Counted from the stretch's first letter, positions 25,514 through 34,872 are shown. The stretch is 64,000 bases of DNA from Salinimicrobium gaetbulicola (GCF_042676025.1 NZ_JBHTJP010000035.1:496001-560000), one strand, 5' to 3'. Numbers and translations are program-made. The notes: generated by a model not told the origin, from the sequence alone.

Positions 25514-27361
25514 ATGTGTGGAATTGTTGGATATATAGGCTATAGGGAAGCATATCCTATAGTTTTGAAAGGTCTTCAAAGACTGGAATATCGAGGATAT
25601 GACAGTGCCGGGATCGCCTTATATGATGATAAGGAATTAAAGGTTTCCAAAACCAAAGGAAAGGTTGCAGACCTAAAAGAAAAGATGGAGAATGAAGTAG
25701 ATACCAGCGGTACCTTGGGAATAGGGCATACCAGATGGGCTACACACGGAGTTCCCAATGACGTTAACTCCCACCCGCACCTGTCAAACTCGGGTAACCT
25801 TGTGATCATTCACAACGGGATCATAGAGAATTATGAATCTCTGAAAAAAGAGTTGACCACCAGAGGATATACTTTTGAGTCTGATACAGATACCGAAGTC
25901 TTGGTTAACCTTATTGAAGATGTTATCAAAAAGGAAAATGTGAAGCTTGGGAAAGCAGTTCAAATTGCCTTGAACCAAACTGTTGGTGCGTACGCGATCG
26001 CTGTTTTTGACAAGACCAAGCCGAACGAAATTGTTGTTGCCAGACTGGGAAGTCCATTGGCAATTGGAGTTGGAAAAGAGGAATATTTCATTGCTTCCGA
26101 TGCTTCTCCGTTTATCGAATTTACCAACAACGCTATCTATCTCGAAGATGGAGAAATGGCGGTTGTAAGAAGAAATAAAGGTGTAAAAGTTAGAAAGATC
26201 AAGGATGACGCCTTAGTAGATCCTTATATTCAGGAGCTTCAGTTGAACCTTGAGCAGATCGAAAAAAATAACTTTGATCACTTCATGCTTAAAGAGATCT
26301 ATGAGCAGCCAAGTGCGATTACCGATACTTACAGAGGTAGACTTCAGGTAGACGCTGGGCTCATAAGAATGGCCGGAGTAGATGATAACCTTGAGCGTTT
26401 TCTGAATGCTAAAAGAATTGTAATTGTTGCATGTGGTACTTCATGGCATGCAGGACTTGTAGCTGAATATATTTTCGAAGATCTAGCTCGCATCCCTGTT
26501 GAAGTGGAGTATGCTTCAGAATTTAGATATAGAAACCCTATCATCAATTCTGATGATGTGGTGATAGCTATCTCTCAGAGTGGGGAAACTGCCGATACCA
26601 TGGCCGCTATTAAGCTAGCCAAGGAAAAAGGCGCCTTTGTATTTGGAGTTTGTAACGTGGTAGGTTCTTCTATCTCTCGTGAAACCCATGCGGGTGCTTA
26701 TACTCATGCGGGGCCTGAGATCGGGGTGGCTTCTACAAAAGCGTTCACTACTCAGATCACAGTTTTGACCTTGATCGCACTTAAGCTTGCCAAAGCTAAA
26801 GGAACGATCTCGAATTCAGATTTCCATATGCACCTTCGTGAATTGGAAACAATTCCGGGTAAAGTAGAGTTAGCTTTGGAGTCGAACGATCATATTAAAA
26901 AGGTTGCAGATAAATATAAAGACGCTCGTAACTGCCTGTATCTTGGAAGAGGGTTTAACTTTCCGGTTGCTTTAGAAGGAGCACTGAAATTGAAAGAGAT
27001 CTCTTATATCCATGCGGAAGGATATCCGGCGGCAGAAATGAAGCACGGACCTATTGCTCTTATCGATGAGGAGATGCCGGTTGTTGTGATCGCTACCCGA
27101 AAAGGGCATTATGAGAAGGTGGTTAGTAATATCCAGGAAATCAAATCCCGTCAGGGTAAGATCATTGGAATCGTTACTGAAGGAGATACAAGCGTGCGTG
27201 ATCTTGCAGATTACGTGATCGAGGTGCCTGATACCATCGAAGCTCTAACTCCGTTACTTACAACCATTCCTTTGCAGTTGCTTTCGTACCATATTGCTGT
27301 AATGCTTGGTAAGAATGTGGATCAGCCAAGAAACCTGGCTAAATCTGTTACGGTAGAATAA
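25514..27361 (+). CDS. glmS: Glutamine--fructose-6-phosphate aminotransferase (isomerizing)
   Basis: A 615-residue enzyme that makes glucosamine-6-phosphate from fructose-6-phosphate and glutamine, the first step toward UDP-GlcNAc. The glutaminase domain opens with MCGIVGYIG, so Cys2 becomes the N-terminal nucleophile, and it also has RLEYRGYDSAG and GHTRWATHG. Two SIS sugar-isomerase domains follow from about 290, with ACGTSWHAG, SQSGETADT and GRGFNFPVALEGALKLKE; the C-terminus AKSVTVE closes the active site. There is no glmS ribozyme in the 6-bp gap upstream, as expected outside Firmicutes. Confidence 0.97.
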   Translation: MCGIVGYIGYREAYPIVLKGLQRLEYRGYDSAGIALYDDKELKVSKTKGKVADLKEKMENEVDTSGTLGIGHTRWATHGVPNDVNSHPHLSNSGNLVIIHNGIIENYESLKKELTTRGYTFESDTDTEVLVNLIEDVIKKENVKLGKAVQIALNQTVGAYAIAVFDKTKPNEIVVARLGSPLAIGVGKEEYFIASDASPFIEFTNNAIYLEDGEMAVVRRNKGVKVRKIKDDALVDPYIQELQLNLEQIEKNNFDHFMLKEIYEQPSAITDTYRGRLQVDAGLIRMAGVDDNLERFLNAKRIVIVACGTSWHAGLVAEYIFEDLARIPVEVEYASEFRYRNPIINSDDVVIAISQSGETADTMAAIKLAKEKGAFVFGVCNVVGSSISRETHAGAYTHAGPEIGVASTKAFTTQITVLTLIALKLAKAKGTISNSDFHMHLRELETIPGKVELALESNDHIKKVADKYKDARNCLYLGRGFNFPVALEGALKLKEISYIHAEGYPAAEMKHGPIALIDEEMPVVVIATRKGHYEKVVSNIQEIKSRQGKIIGIVTEGDTSVRDLADYVIEVPDTIEALTPLLTTIPLQLLSYHIAVMLGKNVDQPRNLAKSVTVE

Positions 27362-27381
27362 AATTTTTGAACACCATGGCT

Positions 27382-27416
27382 AAGGCCTGTGATTTTAATA
27401 AATCACAGGCCTTTTT
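27382..27416 (+). terminator. Terminator after glmS
   Basis: A perfect 13-bp stem, AAGGCCTGTGATT (27382-27394) with AATCACAGGCCTT (27401-27413), a 6-nt loop and a T-run. Confidence 0.9.
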
Positions 27417-27451
27417 CATTTCTGTAGATATTCAGAAATGCTATTTTTAGA

Positions 27452-27483
27452 GGCAACTTTTTTAATAGGATAAAAAAGTTGTC
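27452..27483 (+). repeat. Inverted repeat upstream of atpD
   Basis: GGCAACTTTTTTA (27452-27464) pairs with TAAAAAAGTTGTC (27471-27483) over 13 bp with one G-T pair and a 6-nt loop. It lies between the glmS terminator and the atpD promoter box; it may be a second terminator or an operator. Confidence 0.45.
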
Positions 27484-27514
27484 TTTTCTCTTAGAGACTT
27501 TTATCCAAAAAAAC

Positions 27515-27522
27515 TATCTTTG
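27515..27522 (+). promoter_or_regulatory. Promoter -7 box of atpD
   Basis: TATCTTTG, an exact TAnnTTTG match, about 87 nt before the atpD ATG. The long leader holds a second, imperfect palindrome at 27538-27557. Confidence 0.5.
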
Positions 27523-27608
27523 CAGCCTGAAAAAGCGAACGACTTTAAAAAGTTGTTATTGGTTCTTTTTTAAGTATTTATAAAACAAAAACATTAAAGG
27601 ATTAGATA

Positions 27609-29120
27609 ATGTCTAAAGTTACAGGTAAAGTTGCACAAGTTATCGGCCCTGTCGTTGACGTAGCGTTTAACACAGAGAATGCTGAATTACCAAGAATCTA
27701 CGATTCATTGGAAATTACCAGAAAAGATGGATCTATTTTGGTTCTTGAGGTTCAATCTCACATTGGAGAGGATACCGTAAGAACTGTATCTATGGATTCA
27801 ACCGATGGTTTGAGCAGGGGAGTTGAAGTAGTTGCTACAGGAGCGCCTATTCAAATGCCAATCGGGAAAGATGTGTATGGACGTTTGTTCAACGTGATCG
27901 GGGATGCTATTGACGGGCTTGGTAATTTGCCAAAAGCTAATGAAAATGGACTTCCTATTCACAGAGAAGCTCCAAAATTCGAAGACTTATCTGTATCCAC
28001 AGAAGTTCTTTTCACAGGGATCAAAGTAATTGACCTTATCGAGCCTTATGCAAAAGGAGGTAAGATTGGTCTTTTCGGTGGAGCCGGGGTAGGTAAAACC
28101 GTATTGATCCAGGAATTGATTAATAACATTGCAAAAGGTCACGGAGGTTTATCTGTATTCGCCGGAGTTGGTGAAAGAACACGTGAAGGAAATGACCTTT
28201 TGAGAGAGATGCTTGAATCAGGAATTATCAAGTATGGTGATGACTTCATGCACTCTATGGAAGAAGGTGGTTGGGATCTTCAGAAGGTTGACAAGACCGT
28301 GATGAGAGATTCTAAAGCTACTTTCGTATTTGGACAGATGAACGAGCCACCAGGAGCACGTGCTCGTGTTGCTCTTTCAGGTCTTACTATTGCTGAATAC
28401 TTCCGTGATGGAGCAGGAGAAGGGCAAGGAAAAGACGTTCTTTTCTTCGTTGATAATATTTTCCGTTTCACACAGGCAGGTTCAGAGGTATCTGCACTTC
28501 TTGGACGTATGCCTTCTGCGGTAGGTTACCAACCAACACTTGCTACCGAGATGGGTGCGATGCAGGAGCGTATTACTTCTACTAAGAATGGATCTATTAC
28601 ATCTGTACAGGCGGTTTACGTACCTGCAGATGACTTGACTGACCCTGCGCCGGCGACAACTTTCGCCCACCTTGATGCAACAACAGTACTTTCTCGGAAG
28701 ATTGCCGAGCTAGGTATTTATCCTGCGGTAGATCCTCTTGATTCTACTTCAAGAATTCTAACTGCTGATATCTTAGGAGATGATCACTATGACTGTGCTC
28801 AAAGAGTAAAAGAGTTACTGCAGAGATATAAAGAACTTCAGGATATTATTGCCATCCTTGGTATGGAAGAGCTTTCTGAAGAAGATAAGCTTGCCGTATC
28901 ACGTGCAAGACGTGTTCAGCGTTTCTTATCTCAGCCTTTCCACGTTGCTGAGCAGTTTACCGGACTTAAAGGAGTGTTGGTAGACATTAAAGATACTATC
29001 AAAGGATTCAACATGATTATGGATGGTGAATTGGATCACTTGCCAGAAGCTGCCTTTAACCTTAAAGGTACTATCGAAGAGGCTATCGAGGCAGGTGAGA
29101 AAATGTTAGCTGAAGCATAA
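27609..29120 (+). CDS. atpD: ATP synthase F1 subunit beta
   Basis: The catalytic subunit of the F1 sector, 503 residues. The P-loop GGAGVGKT is at about 157-164, followed by GERTREGNDL, MNEPPGARARVALSGL, FFVDNIFRFTQAGSEVSALLGRMPS (given in part) and the C-terminal helical domain. Length is slightly above E. coli (460), as usual in Bacteroidota. Only atpC follows; the other F-type subunits are not in the window, so the atp genes are split, which is a known arrangement in this phylum. Confidence 0.97.
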   Translation: MSKVTGKVAQVIGPVVDVAFNTENAELPRIYDSLEITRKDGSILVLEVQSHIGEDTVRTVSMDSTDGLSRGVEVVATGAPIQMPIGKDVYGRLFNVIGDAIDGLGNLPKANENGLPIHREAPKFEDLSVSTEVLFTGIKVIDLIEPYAKGGKIGLFGGAGVGKTVLIQELINNIAKGHGGLSVFAGVGERTREGNDLLREMLESGIIKYGDDFMHSMEEGGWDLQKVDKTVMRDSKATFVFGQMNEPPGARARVALSGLTIAEYFRDGAGEGQGKDVLFFVDNIFRFTQAGSEVSALLGRMPSAVGYQPTLATEMGAMQERITSTKNGSITSVQAVYVPADDLTDPAPATTFAHLDATTVLSRKIAELGIYPAVDPLDSTSRILTADILGDDHYDCAQRVKELLQRYKELQDIIAILGMEELSEEDKLAVSRARRVQRFLSQPFHVAEQFTGLKGVLVDIKDTIKGFNMIMDGELDHLPEAAFNLKGTIEEAIEAGEKMLAEA

Positions 29121-29140
29121 TTGGAGAAAGCCCAATATAC

Positions 29141-29179
29141 AAATCCCAAATTCCTGTAAATAGTTGGAAATTGGGATTT
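29141..29179 (+). repeat. Hairpin repeat between atpD and atpC
   Basis: AAATCCCAAATTCC (29141-29154) pairs with GGAAATTGGGATTT (29166-29179), 14 bp with one mismatch and an 11-nt loop. Further related units (TTTGGAATTTGAAATTT) follow. It has no T-run and lies between two genes that are translated together. Confidence 0.6.
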
Positions 29180-29201
29180 GGAATTTGAAATTTAGAAACA
29201 T

Positions 29202-29492
29202 ATGTATTTAGAAATAGTTACTCCGGAAGCTGTCCTGTTAAGCTCAGAAGTTGATTCTGTAAGCGTACCGGGTATTAATGGGCAATTTCAAATGTTGAAC
29301 AATCACGCCCCTATCGTATCTGTTTTAGGTAAAGGTGAGATCAAAGTTTTTACACATACTTCTGCTGTGAATACTGAAAAGATTTCCAAGCTTTTTAAGA
29401 CAGATGCCAGTGACAGTAAGATCTTGGTTCTTCCTGTGGACGGTGGTGTAATTGAGATGAAAGATAATAAAGTGATCGTCCTGGCTGACTAA
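29202..29492 (+). CDS. atpC: ATP synthase F1 subunit epsilon
   Basis: A 96-residue subunit consisting of the N-terminal beta-sandwich only (MYLEIVTPEAVLLS, SVSVPGINGQFQMLNNHAPIVS in part, VDGGVIEMKDNKVIVLAD). The usual bacterial protein is about 130-140 residues, with a C-terminal helical hairpin that inhibits ATP hydrolysis; that part is missing. The short form is common in Bacteroidota, so it is not a broken gene. It lies 81 bp after atpD. Confidence 0.93.
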   Translation: MYLEIVTPEAVLLSSEVDSVSVPGINGQFQMLNNHAPIVSVLGKGEIKVFTHTSAVNTEKISKLFKTDASDSKILVLPVDGGVIEMKDNKVIVLAD

Positions 29493-29513
29493 GCTAGTTT
29501 GAATCAAAATATA

Positions 29514-29547
29514 AAGCCTGTTGCAATTTGTGACAGGCTTTTTTTTG
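29514..29547 (+). terminator. Terminator of atpDC
   Basis: AAAGCCTGT (29514-29522) pairs with ACAGGCTTT (29534-29542), followed by a T-run, 21 bp after the atpC stop. Confidence 0.85.
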
Positions 29548-29734
29548 TTCATACCCGAATCTGGTGATTCTCCTGGAACAAATTTGAAGTGAGGTCTGCT
29601 GGTTTTAAATATTTTATTTTCATCCTGATCGTTAATTTATTTTGGTATTTCAGGTGGTGATAATTGCAATTCAAGGATCGATTATATCAATTACTAAAAA
29701 TCTGGTACAAGTTTAAATCCTCACATATAACTGC

Positions 29735-29742
29735 TATATTTG
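29735..29742 (+). promoter_or_regulatory. Promoter -7 box of the mrp operon
   Basis: TATATTTG, an exact TAnnTTTG match, 27 nt before the ATG at 29770. It overlaps an in-frame TTG, which therefore cannot be the start. Confidence 0.55.
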
Positions 29743-29769
29743 CGGTTAACAGAATTTAGAACCCTTACC

Positions 29770-32088
29770 ATGCTGATAGCAATCCTTTCAGGTTTTATCT
29801 TTTCTCTGCTCCTGGTTTTTATCGGGAAATTTATAAAGGGAAAGCTTGCAGTGCTTTCTTCTCTGGTACCACTTGGACTCTTTGTTTACTTCTTATCATT
29901 CATAGAAAGAGTTTCTAACGGGGAAGTGATTTCTGAAAATTACGAATGGGTTCCTTCCTTCGGATTAAATCTCAACTTCACACTTGACGGACTCTCCCTG
30001 CTCTTCTCTTTATTAATTACAGGGATAGGTTTTCTAGTGTTCGCGTATACAGCCGAATATCTCAAAGGTCACAAGTACCTGGATAGGTTTTACGGTTACC
30101 TTGGATTGTTCATGGGGGCTATGCTAGGTCTGGTACTTAGTGACAACCTCCTCTCATTATTCCTTTTTTGGGAGTTGACCAGTATAAGTTCTTTCTTCCT
30201 TATTGGATTCAATAACACCAATAAAGCCTCCCGAAAATCGGCTATTTTGGCCCTTGCCATTACTGGAACCGGTGGATTCCTTTTCCTTGCCGGATCATTG
30301 TTGCTTGGGAATGTAGCGGGTACTTATAGTATTGCCGAAATGGTTAACATTAGTCCTGAGATCATTGGGAGTGAGTTTTACATTTGGATAGTTTTACTGT
30401 TATTTGGAGCCGCGTTTACAAAATCAGCCCAGTTCCCTTTCCATTTCTGGCTACCGGGTGCTATGAAGGCGCCAACCCCGGTTTCAACTTACCTGCATTC
30501 TGCGACGATGGTAAAGGCCGGTATTTATTTATTATTAAGATTTACTCCTATTTTGGGGGGTGAAGAAATCTGGAATACTACCCTGATTGCTGTCGGTGGA
30601 ATTACCATGTTCTATTCAGCGGTTCATACTTTGTTCAGGACAGATCTAAAGGGAGTACTCGCTTATTCCACAATATCGGTCTTAGGTATCCTGGTATTTT
30701 TAATCGGATTGGGTACACAATACGCATTAACCGCGGCGGCTGTTTACATTGTAGTACATGCCCTCTATAAGGCCACGCTTTTCCTTATTACAGGTATAAT
30801 TGATCATGAAACGGGAACCCGTAATGTTACTGTTCTTTCAGGGCTGCGGAAGGTGATGATGCCGGTCGCGATCGCCGGATTCCTGGCAGCGATCTCCAGC
30901 GCCGGAATGCCGCCTACAATTGGGTTTATTGGAAAAGATCTTGTTTATGAATCCACTTTAGGCATGGGTAACTGGTCTATTGTTCTTACCGCAGTTGCGA
31001 TAGGAACAAATATCCTAGTGCTGTACGCGGGATTTGTCGCAGGGATCAAACCATTTACAGGAAAATTACCGGAATCATTTTCTAAAGTTCACATGCCCGG
31101 GATTCTTATGTGGTTCCCGCCGGTTCTTCTGGCTTCATTGGGTCTGATCATCGGAATTTTTCCGTCTATCATTGACGGGCCAATTGTAAAGTCTGTTGTG
31201 GAATCTGCAGGCGGACTTGGAGAAGAGGTACATTTAAAACTGTGGCATGGATTTAATACGATTCTTCTGTTAAGTGGTATAACACTGCTTCTAGGATTCG
31301 CATTGTATTTTTTCCTGAAGCCTTCCGAAAAGAGGGAAACCGCAATTGCAAAACTAGATTTTATTGCGCCGAAGAATTTGATTTTAAAATTCGGGGAGGG
31401 AGTATGGTATTTTTCAAATGTGTGGACAAGGATCTTCCAAAATGGCTTTTTGAGAAACTATGTTTCTACCATCATTCTATTTTTGGTCGCTCTTGTAGGC
31501 TATTCCCTGTTTAGTGTCGAAAAAGACTTTTTTATAGACTATTCTTCCTTTTCAAGAATGACCTATTACGAAATGATCATCATGGGGATCATGTTCCTTT
31601 CTGTGATCTTCGTGGTAGCGGCCAGGTCCAGGTTGACTGCGGTAGTTGCCATGGGTGTTGTTGGATACGCGATTTGTCTCATGTTCGTAATCTATAGTGC
31701 GCCAGATCTTGCGATGACCCAGTTTTCCATAGACACCCTTACGGTGATCCTGTTCGTTCTGGTTTTATCAAGCCTTCCGAAGTATCTGTCGATTTCAGAC
31801 GTAAAAATGAAAATAATAGATGGGGTTCTTTCGCTCTCCTTCGGAATATTGATCACCCTGATCGCGCTTGAGGTGCTTAGTGAACCTGTAAATAAGGAAG
31901 TAAGTAATTATTACGCTGAAAATTCGTATGTTCTGGCTCACGGTAAGAACGTAGTGAATGTGATCCTTGTAGATTTCAGGGGCTCTGATACTTTAATTGA
32001 GATCTCGGTTCTTACAGTGGCTGCGTTAGGAGTATTCAGCTTATTGAAACTGAGGTTAAGAAGAGACGACCGTGAATTAAAGGATTAA
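29770..32088 (+). CDS. mrpA: Mrp Na+/H+ antiporter subunit A
   Basis: A 772-residue polytopic membrane protein related to NuoL. It is the largest subunit of the Mrp (Mnh/Sha) antiporter, which exports Na+ in exchange for H+. The antiporter core has FLFWELTSISSFF with Glu135 and the long segment from GAAFTKSAQFPFHFWLPG through HSATMVKAGIY, containing the conserved lysines, then HALYKATLFL. The C-terminal part (after about 590) is the MrpA-specific extension (DUF4040 region), with YSAPDLAMTQFSIDTLTVI. ATG at 29770 is used; TTG at 29740 lies in the promoter. It heads the complete operon mrpABCDEFG. Confidence 0.93.
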   Translation: MLIAILSGFIFSLLLVFIGKFIKGKLAVLSSLVPLGLFVYFLSFIERVSNGEVISENYEWVPSFGLNLNFTLDGLSLLFSLLITGIGFLVFAYTAEYLKGHKYLDRFYGYLGLFMGAMLGLVLSDNLLSLFLFWELTSISSFFLIGFNNTNKASRKSAILALAITGTGGFLFLAGSLLLGNVAGTYSIAEMVNISPEIIGSEFYIWIVLLLFGAAFTKSAQFPFHFWLPGAMKAPTPVSTYLHSATMVKAGIYLLLRFTPILGGEEIWNTTLIAVGGITMFYSAVHTLFRTDLKGVLAYSTISVLGILVFLIGLGTQYALTAAAVYIVVHALYKATLFLITGIIDHETGTRNVTVLSGLRKVMMPVAIAGFLAAISSAGMPPTIGFIGKDLVYESTLGMGNWSIVLTAVAIGTNILVLYAGFVAGIKPFTGKLPESFSKVHMPGILMWFPPVLLASLGLIIGIFPSIIDGPIVKSVVESAGGLGEEVHLKLWHGFNTILLLSGITLLLGFALYFFLKPSEKRETAIAKLDFIAPKNLILKFGEGVWYFSNVWTRIFQNGFLRNYVSTIILFLVALVGYSLFSVEKDFFIDYSSFSRMTYYEMIIMGIMFLSVIFVVAARSRLTAVVAMGVVGYAICLMFVIYSAPDLAMTQFSIDTLTVILFVLVLSSLPKYLSISDVKMKIIDGVLSLSFGILITLIALEVLSEPVNKEVSNYYAENSYVLAHGKNVVNVILVDFRGSDTLIEISVLTVAALGVFSLLKLRLRRDDRELKD

Positions 32089-32107
32089 TGAAACTAAAGT
32101 ATAATAG

Positions 32108-32521
32108 ATGAAGACCATTATTTTAAGAACCGCTTCAAATTACATGTTGCCTTTGTTGCTGGTTTTCTCTGTGTTTATATTGCTTCGCGGACACTATCTT
32201 CCGGGAGGTGGATTTGTGGGAGGCCTTATTGCCTCTATTGCTTTCGTTTTGCATGCTTTCGCGAATGGTCTTGGGAACACGAAAAATCTTATTAAGATAC
32301 ATCCGGGGTTTTTAATGCCTTTTGGACTCGGTCTTTCATTTCTTAGCGGACTGGCACCAATGCTATCTGTTGATAAACCTTTTATGACCGGGCTATGGTA
32401 TCCCGATAAAATTGAAGTTTTAGGAAGCTTGGGTTCAGCCTTGTTTTTTGATATAGGAGTTTACCTGGTAGTTGTGGGCGTCACACTTACAATCATATTT
32501 ACAATTTCAGAATCTACCTAG
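32108..32521 (+). CDS. mrpB: Mrp Na+/H+ antiporter subunit B
   Basis: A 137-residue membrane subunit with about four helices. LRGHYLPGGGFVGGLIAS is the family signature. It starts 19 bp after mrpA. MrpB is part of the MrpABCD core and is required for antiport in characterised systems. Length is normal for the stand-alone subunit. Confidence 0.93.
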   Translation: MKTIILRTASNYMLPLLLVFSVFILLRGHYLPGGGFVGGLIASIAFVLHAFANGLGNTKNLIKIHPGFLMPFGLGLSFLSGLAPMLSVDKPFMTGLWYPDKIEVLGSLGSALFFDIGVYLVVVGVTLTIIFTISEST

Positions 32522-32524
32522 TTT

Positions 32525-32878
32525 ATGGAAATACTTCTGGCATTAATGATTGGTACTTTATATGCAGCCGGGATCTATATGATTCTGCGCCGTAGCCTTG
32601 TGAAATTGATCATTGGGATCATTTTACTGGGTAATGGGGCGAACCTGTTGATCTTCCTTTTAGGAAGGATCGCAAAAGGTAGTCCTCCTATCATTCCCGA
32701 AAACTCAAAGGTTTTCCTGGAAGCTTATTCAGATCCGCTTCCGCAGGCCCTTATTCTTACCGCAATTGTTATCAGTTTTGGATTGCAGTCTTTCGCTATC
32801 ATTTTGGTGAAAAGAGCACATAAAGTTGTTAAAACTGATGATCTGGATGAAATGAACGCAACAGACGAATTCTCATGA
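32525..32878 (+). CDS. mrpC: Mrp Na+/H+ antiporter subunit C
   Basis: A 117-residue, three-helix membrane protein homologous to NuoK. Typical segments are GIYMILRRSLVKLIIGIILLGN (given in part), GANLLIFLLG and DPLPQALILTAIVISFG. The conserved small-subunit pattern with one buried acidic residue near PLPQALILTAIV fits MrpC. It starts 3 bp after mrpB and overlaps mrpD by 4 bp, which indicates translational coupling. Confidence 0.94.
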   Translation: MEILLALMIGTLYAAGIYMILRRSLVKLIIGIILLGNGANLLIFLLGRIAKGSPPIIPENSKVFLEAYSDPLPQALILTAIVISFGLQSFAIILVKRAHKVVKTDDLDEMNATDEFS

Positions 32879-34383
32879 GCGAACAGTTATTAATGTACCC
32901 TTTATTACTGCAAATGTTTTTGGCCATCGTCCTTATGTTCGCATGGAACAAGACGGGATGGCAGAAATTCATTAGTATCTCGGGAAGTGTGCTGAATCTC
33001 GCATTTTCGGTATGGTTGTTCATGGAAGTTTGGCAAAATGGGACGCTTACAATACAGGCTGGAAATTGGTCTGCCCCGTTCGGGATCACCTTTGTGGCCG
33101 ATACGCTTTCGGCAACACTGGTGTTGCTAACAGCGCTGGCCGGGCTTGCCGTATCAAGTTTCTCGGCCGGATCTGTAATTCCTCCCCGTCTAAAATTCGG
33201 TTTCTTCCCCATCTTTCACTTCCTGTTGCTGGGACTTAACGGTGCCTTTCTTACGGGTGATATTTTCAACCTGTATGTTTGGTTTGAGATCATAATCATT
33301 ACATCTTTCGTGTTATTGACCATTGGGGGTGAGAAGGCACAGCTGGAAGGGGCCGTAAAATACTTTACTTTAAATATCCTTGCTTCCATAGTGTTCCTTA
33401 CCGCGATTGCAGTATTGTACGGACTTACCGGAAGCTTGAACATGGCCGATCTTGTTTCTAAGGTAGCCGCTGTAGAGAACAGGACCCTGGTGCAGGTAAA
33501 TGCATTGTTATTTCTAGTTGGCTTCGGAATTAAATCTGCGGTATTCCCGTTGTATTTTTGGTTGCCGGCTTCTTATCACACTCCTCCTTCAGCAGTATCA
33601 TCGATCTTCGGGGGATTGTTAACCAAAGTGGGGGTTTATGCCTTGCTAAGAGTTTTCACGCTGATCTTTGAAATGGATTCCCTGCTTGAAAATGTGTTTT
33701 TAGTAATTGCTATTCTTACCCTTTTCAGCGGTGCGATTGGAGCGATCGTTCAGAATAACATCCGGAAAATATTTTCCTACCTGGTAATCTGTCATATTGG
33801 GTACATGATCGCCGGTTTGGGAATGATGACCGAACTTGCTATCGCAGGGGCGATATTTTATCTTATCCATGACATTATCGTGAAGACCAATTTATTTATG
33901 GTAAGTGGGGTAATTTATAAACTGAAGGCAAATCACAATATTAATAAGCTGGGAGATCTATACGCCGACTATCCGAAATTAAGTCTGTTGTTCTTTATCC
34001 CACTATTTTCATTGGTCGGTATTCCACCGCTTTCTGGTTTCTGGCCGAAGCTTTCATTGATCTCAGCTGGATGGACCTCTGAAAATTATTTGCTGATAGG
34101 AAGCATTCTTTTTGCCAGTTTCATTACCCTTTTTGTGATCGTGAAATTATGGTCTGAAGTTTTCTGGAAGAATGGAGAAAAATTACCTGAATCGGGGAAA
34201 TTTCCGTATTTTAAAACATTGCCAAAGATCAAGAAGGCACAAATGATCGTGCCTATAATACTTTTAAGCATAGTAAGTTTATATATTGGGTTTGGAGCAG
34301 AGCATATCCAGATCCTGTCTACCAGGATTTCAAGTGAATTGATAGACAGCCAGGGATATATTAATGCAGTACTTAATAAATAA
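32875..34383 (+). CDS. mrpD: Mrp Na+/H+ antiporter subunit D
   Basis: A 502-residue polytopic protein homologous to NuoM/NuoN, the second antiporter-like subunit. The key motif NLYVWFEIIIITSFVLL carries Glu138, and KSAVFPLYFWLPASYHTPPSA carries the conserved lysine (given in part). The later half contains HDIIVKTNLFMVSG. Around 13-14 hydrophobic helices are visible. The ATG overlaps mrpC by 4 bp. Confidence 0.95.
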   Translation: MSEQLLMYPLLLQMFLAIVLMFAWNKTGWQKFISISGSVLNLAFSVWLFMEVWQNGTLTIQAGNWSAPFGITFVADTLSATLVLLTALAGLAVSSFSAGSVIPPRLKFGFFPIFHFLLLGLNGAFLTGDIFNLYVWFEIIIITSFVLLTIGGEKAQLEGAVKYFTLNILASIVFLTAIAVLYGLTGSLNMADLVSKVAAVENRTLVQVNALLFLVGFGIKSAVFPLYFWLPASYHTPPSAVSSIFGGLLTKVGVYALLRVFTLIFEMDSLLENVFLVIAILTLFSGAIGAIVQNNIRKIFSYLVICHIGYMIAGLGMMTELAIAGAIFYLIHDIIVKTNLFMVSGVIYKLKANHNINKLGDLYADYPKLSLLFFIPLFSLVGIPPLSGFWPKLSLISAGWTSENYLLIGSILFASFITLFVIVKLWSEVFWKNGEKLPESGKFPYFKTLPKIKKAQMIVPIILLSIVSLYIGFGAEHIQILSTRISSELIDSQGYINAVLNK

Positions 34384-34395
34384 TAAATTAATAGA

Positions 34396-34872
34396 ATGAA
34401 GAACCGTTTCTTAGCAAATATACTTCTCACTTTTATCTGGGTGGCCCTTACAGGAAGTTTTGCCTTTGCTAATGTTGTATTCGGATTTTTCCTTAGTTAT
34501 TTCCTGCTTTTTGTGATTACACGAGGTAGCGGAAAGGCACGATACTTCAGGCTGGTTCCAAAAGTGGTTTCTTTCTTCTTCTTCTTTTTATACGAACTGG
34601 TGAAAGCAAACATACAGGTGGCATGGGAGGTGGGCACACCAAGTTTTCACATGACTCCCGGGATAGTAGGTGTGCCTTTGGATATCACTTCAGACGGAGA
34701 GATAACCATGCTGGCCAACCTTATTACCCTTACCCCGGGAACATTAAGCCTGGATGTTTCGGAAGATAAAAAGGTGCTATATGTCTATTCCATGTATATT
34801 ACCGACAGAGATGAATTTATTGAAGGAATAAAAAACGGATTTGAGAAACGCATAATTGAACTGTATTCATGA
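34396..34872 (+). CDS. mrpE: Mrp Na+/H+ antiporter subunit E
   Basis: A 158-residue subunit with two or three N-terminal membrane helices (FLANILLTFIWVALTG, FGFFLSYFLLFVI) and a soluble C-terminal domain. LANLITLTPGTLSLDV is the MrpE signature. It starts 12 bp after mrpD and overlaps mrpF by 4 bp. MrpE contributes to stability and proton-motive-force independence in characterised complexes. Confidence 0.93.
   Translation: MKNRFLANILLTFIWVALTGSFAFANVVFGFFLSYFLLFVITRGSGKARYFRLVPKVVSFFFFFLYELVKANIQVAWEVGTPSFHMTPGIVGVPLDITSDGEITMLANLITLTPGTLSLDVSEDKKVLYVYSMYITDRDEFIEGIKNGFEKRIIELYS

Noticed and set aside
29740..29769. Upstream TTG start for mrpA
   Set aside because: The TTG is part of the -7 box TATATTTG, so it would lie before the transcription start.
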